Assembly (NCBI RefSeq): GCF_000308595.1
Contig: NZ_BAGA01000070.1
Span: 62,001 to 126,000, forward strand
Length of the DNA: 64,000 nt
Reading direction: 5' to 3'
Source of the DNA: Nocardia higoensis NBRC 100133
Lineage (GTDB): Bacteria; Actinomycetota; Actinomycetes; Mycobacteriales; Mycobacteriaceae
Part shown: positions 60,152 to 64,000 of the stretch, in pieces
Numbering within the stretch: position 1 is the stretch's first letter
Layout of the letters: each line of letters opens with the position of its first letter
Made by a program: the position numbers and the translations under genes
Notes under the pieces: model-generated
Told to the model about the DNA's origin: nothing
The model's input: only the letters and a program-made list of their open reading frames with translations
Database searches by the model: none

Positions 60152-61990
60152 TCACGCCGGGCGCGTGGCGGTTCGGTAGATGTCCTCGATCACCTCGGCG
60201 TACTTGCTCGCGACTCCGCGGCGCCGCAACTTCATCGTCGGGGTGAGCTCCTCCGAGTCGGGGAGCCACTCGGTGTCGAGCAAGCGATATGCCTTGATCT
60301 GTTCGACACGGGACAACCGGGCGTTCGCCTGCTCCACCGCCTCGTCGATGGCGGCGCGCAGCCGCGAGTCCGCCACCACTGCGCCCAGCGAGGAATCCGC
60401 GATGCCGTGCTCCTCGGCGAAGATCCGCGCGGAGTCGGCGTCGAGCACGATGAGCGCGACATTGAACGGTCTGCGATCGCCGATGACGCACACCTGGCCG
60501 ATCAGGGGCGAGGCGCTCTTGAGCGCGCTCTCGATGTTGACCGGCGACATGTTCTTGCCGGCCGCGTTGATGATCAATTCCTTCTTCCTGTCGACGATGC
60601 GGACCCAGCCGTCCTCGTCGATGACCGCGATATCCCCGGTGTGCAGCCAACCCTGTGGGTCGATCGCCTCGGCGGTGCGCACCGGGTCCTTGCGGTATCC
60701 GCGCATCACATGCGGCCCGCGCAGCAGGAGTTCACCGTCCGCCGCGAGCACGGCCTCGGTGCCGGGCTGGGCCAGGCCGACCTTGCCGATCCGGATGTCG
60801 GTGGTCAGGTTCGTGAAGCCGAGCGCCCCGGTCTCGGACATGCCGAAGCCTTCTTGCAAGGGCAATCCGACGGCGAGGAAGAACTCGTGAACCGCGGGCG
60901 CGATGGGTGCGGCGCCGGTCATCAGCAGGGCGACCCGGTCGAACCCGAGTTGGGCCCGGAGCGGTCGGAAGATCCGCTCCTCGGCGGCGGCGACCCGCGT
61001 GGCGAGTTCGGCTGGGATTTCGGCGCGTTCCTGCGCGAGCCGCACGGCGGCGACAGCCGCGTCCACGGCTCCCGTGGTCGCTGTCCGCTGTTCCTCGGGA
61101 AGGGCGGTGAAGCGGGTCATCAGCGCCCCGCGCAGTTTCTCCCAGATGCGCGGCACACCGAGGAACCAGGACGGCCGGGCCTCGGCGACCGCGGCGAACA
61201 CTGTCGCGCCATCGCGGACGGTGGTGATCGGCCAGCCGGTGACCGTCGCCAGGTAGTGCGAGAAGACCCGGTCCGCGGCGTGCGCGGTCGGCAGGTAGGA
61301 GATCGCTGCCCCGTCGGCGCCGAAGGGGAAGCGGATGTTGCACGAGTGCATGACGAACATCAGGTTCGCGTGGGTGAGCTCGACGCCCTTCGGTGCGCCT
61401 GTGGTGCCCGAGGTGTAGATCAGCGTGCCGATATCGCTGGGCTGCACCGCTTGCCATGTCCGGGCGAAATCGAAACCGGTGAGCCGGCGCCGCCGTAGTT
61501 CGGTCAGGGAGAGCACCTCGGCGTCGTTCACGGTTCCCGACCGCTCGGCGTCGCTGACCACCACGTGCTTCAGCAGCGGAGCGCTGGTGCGCGCGATGAC
61601 ATCGAGGAAGCGCTCCTCGGCGACCAGGACGCTGTTGCCCGCATTGTCGAAAAGGTAGGCGATCTGCTCGGGCGACGAGGTGAGGTAGATGGAGAAGGGG
61701 GTGGCGCCCAGATGCAGCGCCGCCATGTCGACGATGTGGAATTCGGGGCTGTTCGACAGCATGATCGCCACCGTGTCGCCGCGCCCGATGCCGAGCGCGG
61801 CGAGGCCGGTGGCGACTTCCTCGACGGCGGTCGCGTAGTCGAGCCAGCTCAGCGTCCGGTTCTCGCCGTGCGCGACGAGTGCGGCGCGGTCGCCGCGCAC
61901 GGCCACGGTGGCCTGGAACGCCTGTGGCAGGGTGGCGGCGGAAATACCGGGCGCCGCGCCCGGAGTGGCGGTCTCTACCAGTTCGGACAT
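60152..61990 (-). CDS. long-chain acyl-CoA synthetase (FadD15-like)
   Basis: 612 residues of the long-chain ACSL type: YTSGTTGAPKGVELTHANL, YLPTAHAADRVFSHYL, GFGMSETGALGFTN and RKKELIINAAGKNMSPVNIE, ending in the ELTPTMKLRRRGV lysine region. It is a different branch from the two paralogous ligases earlier. It lies 12 bp after a Baeyer-Villiger-type monooxygenase gene on the same strand, so it may activate the acid made after ester hydrolysis of that product. Confidence 0.91.
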   Translation of the reverse strand: MSELVETATPGAAPGISAATLPQAFQATVAVRGDRAALVAHGENRTLSWLDYATAVEEVATGLAALGIGRGDTVAIMLSNSPEFHIVDMAALHLGATPFSIYLTSSPEQIAYLFDNAGNSVLVAEERFLDVIARTSAPLLKHVVVSDAERSGTVNDAEVLSLTELRRRRLTGFDFARTWQAVQPSDIGTLIYTSGTTGAPKGVELTHANLMFVMHSCNIRFPFGADGAAISYLPTAHAADRVFSHYLATVTGWPITTVRDGATVFAAVAEARPSWFLGVPRIWEKLRGALMTRFTALPEEQRTATTGAVDAAVAAVRLAQERAEIPAELATRVAAAEERIFRPLRAQLGFDRVALLMTGAAPIAPAVHEFFLAVGLPLQEGFGMSETGALGFTNLTTDIRIGKVGLAQPGTEAVLAADGELLLRGPHVMRGYRKDPVRTAEAIDPQGWLHTGDIAVIDEDGWVRIVDRKKELIINAAGKNMSPVNIESALKSASPLIGQVCVIGDRRPFNVALIVLDADSARIFAEEHGIADSSLGAVVADSRLRAAIDEAVEQANARLSRVEQIKAYRLLDTEWLPDSEELTPTMKLRRRGVASKYAEVIEDIYRTATRPA

Positions 61991-62002
61991 GACTTCCTCA
62001 CA

Positions 62003-64000
62003 TCATCGGGTGGGAGTTGCCGCGACGGCGGCGTCGCGGTGGGTGATCTCGAAGTCCGCAAGCCGCGGCTCGTGGACCCGCTTCCAGTAGTCGACGTAGC
62101 GCCACGGGCTGTTGGTGACGATGCGGCCGCGGCTGTTGCGGTAGTACGTGGTGGTTCCGCCGAAGTCCCAGACCGTCTGTGCCAGCGCCTCGTCCAGCTC
62201 GCGGTTGTAGGCGTCGTGGACCTCCTGACGCACTTCCATCGCCGCCCACCCGTTGTCGATCAACGCGGCGATCGCGGCGCTGACGTACTGCACCTGCATT
62301 TCGGTACCGGCGATGACGGTGCCGCCGTGGCCGGTGTTGGTGTTCGGACCGTACAAACAGAAGAAGTTGGGGAAGCCCGGCACCGTGATGCCCAGGTGCG
62401 CCCTGCCGTCGCCCTCCCCCCACACCTCGCGGAGGACCCGTCCGTCCCTGCCCTCGACTCGGTACGAGGCCAGGACGTTCACGGCGTCGAAACCTGTTGC
62501 GAGAACGATGATATCGACGTTGTGGTCATGCCCGTCCGCGGTGCGGATGCCGTCGGCGGTGATGGTGTCGATGGGCTCGGTCACCAGCTCCACGTCGTCC
62601 CGGCGGAGCGTGCGGAACCAGCCGCAATCGATGAGCATCCGCTTGCCGTAGGGCGGGTAGTCCGGCACGCTCTTCGCGATCAGATCGGGCCTTCCGTCGA
62701 GTTCGCGCTCGATGTAGGCGGTCAGCGCGGCGCGGAGCCGGTCGTTGCTCTTGTTGACCGCCCGGCCGAGGTCGGGGTACTCCGGGTCCACCTGCAGCAG
62801 GCCCCACACCTTGTCGCCCATCCGCCAGAACAGCCGGGCCCGGTACCAGGCGAGGTAGAACGGCACGTGCTCGCAGAGGAACCGGAAGGAGGCCGGCACC
62901 TCGCGGTCCTTGTTCGGATGCGGCGTGGCCCACTGCGCGGTGCGCTGGAAGACGGTGACCTGCGCCGCGACCCCGGCCGCGGCAGGCACGACTTGCATGG
63001 CGCTGGCGCCGGTGCCGATCACCGCGACGCGCTTGCCGGTGAGTTCGATTGTGGGATCCCACCGCGCGGTGTGCACCGCGGGCCCGCGGAAATCGGCGAG
63101 GCCGGGAAGATCGGGCACGCTCGGCTGGTTCAGGAGGCCGACCGCGCTGACGACCACGTCGGCGGTGAGCGTCTCGGCGGCGCCCGATCCGTCCGCGGGC
63201 CGGACCGTGACATTCCATCGCGCGGCGGCCTCGTCGTACACGGCGGCGTCGACCCGGGTGCCGAACCGGATGTGCTCCCGGACGCCGTGACGATCGGCGA
63301 GGTCCCGCCAGTAGCGCGCCAGCTCCTCCTGGGGCGCGAAATAGGTGGACCAGTCGGGGTTCGGGTCGAACGACAGCGCGTAGAGGTGGCTCGGGGTGTC
63401 GACGCCGCAGCCGGGGTAGACGTTCTCGTGCCAGGTGCCGCCCACCTCGTCGTTCTTGTCCACCACGACGTAGTCGACGCCGGCCTGACCCAGGCGCACC
63501 GCCATGGCGAGCCCGGACACGCCCGCACCGATGATCAGCACGCGGAAGCCGGGCTCGACCGGCATCCGGGGTGCGCTGTGTCGGGGGAAGATGCCCATCT
63601 CCTCGCCGAGCAGCGTGCCGTACTCGGCGGGGATCGAGTCGGCGAGCATCACCGACAGCACCCGGCTCAGCCGCTCGGGAGCGGGCGGGAGGTCCGGGAA
63701 CGAGCCGGTGCCGTCCCGCCAGGCGCGCAGGATGGCGGCGGCCTCGGAGCGGATGCGCTGCCGCAGCTCGTCTGTGAAGCCGCCGGTGTCGTGATCCCCG
63801 AGATCGCGCGGAGCCGTCGGCAGGTAGGGAGCTTCGATCCAGCGGTCCTCGCCGGTCAGCAGGGCGAGCGTGCCCAGCAACACCGGCAGGTTGGCGTCGG
63901 CGAGTGCGTCGGCGAGCTCGTCATCGGTGAAATCGGCTGTCGGCCGGAAACTGCCGGCCGGTGATGCTCCCCAGTCGGAAGGGAAGGAAGGAGGAAGCGA
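62003..64000 (-). CDS. Baeyer-Villiger-type flavin monooxygenase (5' end beyond right edge)
   Basis: 665 residues visible, open to position 64000 with no ATG, so the start is probably outside. An N-terminal helical extension of about 120 residues precedes the FAD loop IIGAGVSGLAMAVRLG, then the BVMO fingerprint FRGPAVHTARW and the NADPH loop VIGTGASAMQV. BVMOs insert oxygen next to a ketone to form an ester or lactone, so it could open or extend a cyclic ketone; the ketone is unknown. A terpenoid or steroid-type ketone is plausible. It is the first gene of a minus-strand operon with the CoA ligase. Confidence 0.88.
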   Translation of the reverse strand, partial: SLPPSFPSDWGASPAGSFRPTADFTDDELADALADANLPVLLGTLALLTGEDRWIEAPYLPTAPRDLGDHDTGGFTDELRQRIRSEAAAILRAWRDGTGSFPDLPPAPERLSRVLSVMLADSIPAEYGTLLGEEMGIFPRHSAPRMPVEPGFRVLIIGAGVSGLAMAVRLGQAGVDYVVVDKNDEVGGTWHENVYPGCGVDTPSHLYALSFDPNPDWSTYFAPQEELARYWRDLADRHGVREHIRFGTRVDAAVYDEAAARWNVTVRPADGSGAAETLTADVVVSAVGLLNQPSVPDLPGLADFRGPAVHTARWDPTIELTGKRVAVIGTGASAMQVVPAAAGVAAQVTVFQRTAQWATPHPNKDREVPASFRFLCEHVPFYLAWYRARLFWRMGDKVWGLLQVDPEYPDLGRAVNKSNDRLRAALTAYIERELDGRPDLIAKSVPDYPPYGKRMLIDCGWFRTLRRDDVELVTEPIDTITADGIRTADGHDHNVDIIVLATGFDAVNVLASYRVEGRDGRVLREVWGEGDGRAHLGITVPGFPNFFCLYGPNTNTGHGGTVIAGTEMQVQYVSAAIAALIDNGWAAMEVRQEVHDAYNRELDEALAQTVWDFGGTTTYYRNSRGRIVTNSPWRYVDYWKRVHEPRLADFEITHRDAAVAATPTR

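Noticed and set aside
1..64000. CRISPR array, riboswitch or prophage
   Set aside because: No regularly spaced repeats, cas genes, recognisable riboswitch or phage structural genes were seen.

Overview
The window is high-GC actinobacterial DNA of the Nocardia/Rhodococcus/Mycobacterium kind (order Mycobacteriales). The evidence is a complete mce transporter operon with its ATPase, an F420-type luciferase-like oxidoreductase, WXG100/ESX-type proteins, many fatty-acid-type CoA enzymes and dense ATGA-overlapping operons. Genus is inferred, not proven.

Positions 1-26700 form a catabolic supercluster. A P450 (cut by the left edge) faces a [2Fe-2S] ferredoxin. Then come two overlapping LuxR regulators, an aldehyde dehydrogenase and a divergent CoA ligase. 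Next are a MaoC-type hydratase pair, a likely two-subunit acyl-CoA dehydrogenase with a second CoA ligase, a third acyl-CoA dehydrogenase, short-chain dehydrogenases, a thiolase and a CoA-transferase. Three further proteins resemble the alicyclic ring-opening enzymes BadH, BadI and BadK of cyclohexanecarboxylate degradation. A GntR/FadR-type regulator at 19199-19972 sits beside palindromes of the form TTTTGGTCnTACCAAAA. Related sites recur in front of most catabolic operons in both halves of the window, so one regulator probably controls the whole pathway.

Positions 26900-37650 hold an uninterrupted mce operon on the minus strand (yrbEA, yrbEB, mceA-F, two Mce-associated proteins, ATPase). 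Its place inside the cluster suggests it imports the hydrophobic substrate. Positions 38000-48450 repeat the peripheral module: ferredoxin, two overlapping LuxR genes, alcohol and aldehyde dehydrogenases, acyl-CoA dehydrogenase, short-chain dehydrogenase and a CoA ligase very similar to the first. My reading is that an oxygenated alicyclic or terpenoid-like compound is imported, oxidised from alcohol to aldehyde to acid, converted to its CoA ester, beta-oxidised and ring-opened.

Positions 48700-58700 are an accessory, decaying zone. It holds fragments of aldehyde dehydrogenase, acyl-CoA dehydrogenase, CoA ligase, short-chain dehydrogenase, integrase, IS256-type transposase and alpha/beta hydrolase genes, plus the 3' end of a tRNA gene next to the integrase remnant. 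Intact genes among these are a nucleotidyltransferase-fold protein, a four-gene YbaB/WXG100 cassette, and a 3-oxoacid CoA-transferase pair divergent from an IclR regulator. Positions 58715-64000 carry a double TetR fusion protein, a long-chain CoA ligase and a Baeyer-Villiger-type monooxygenase that runs off the right edge.
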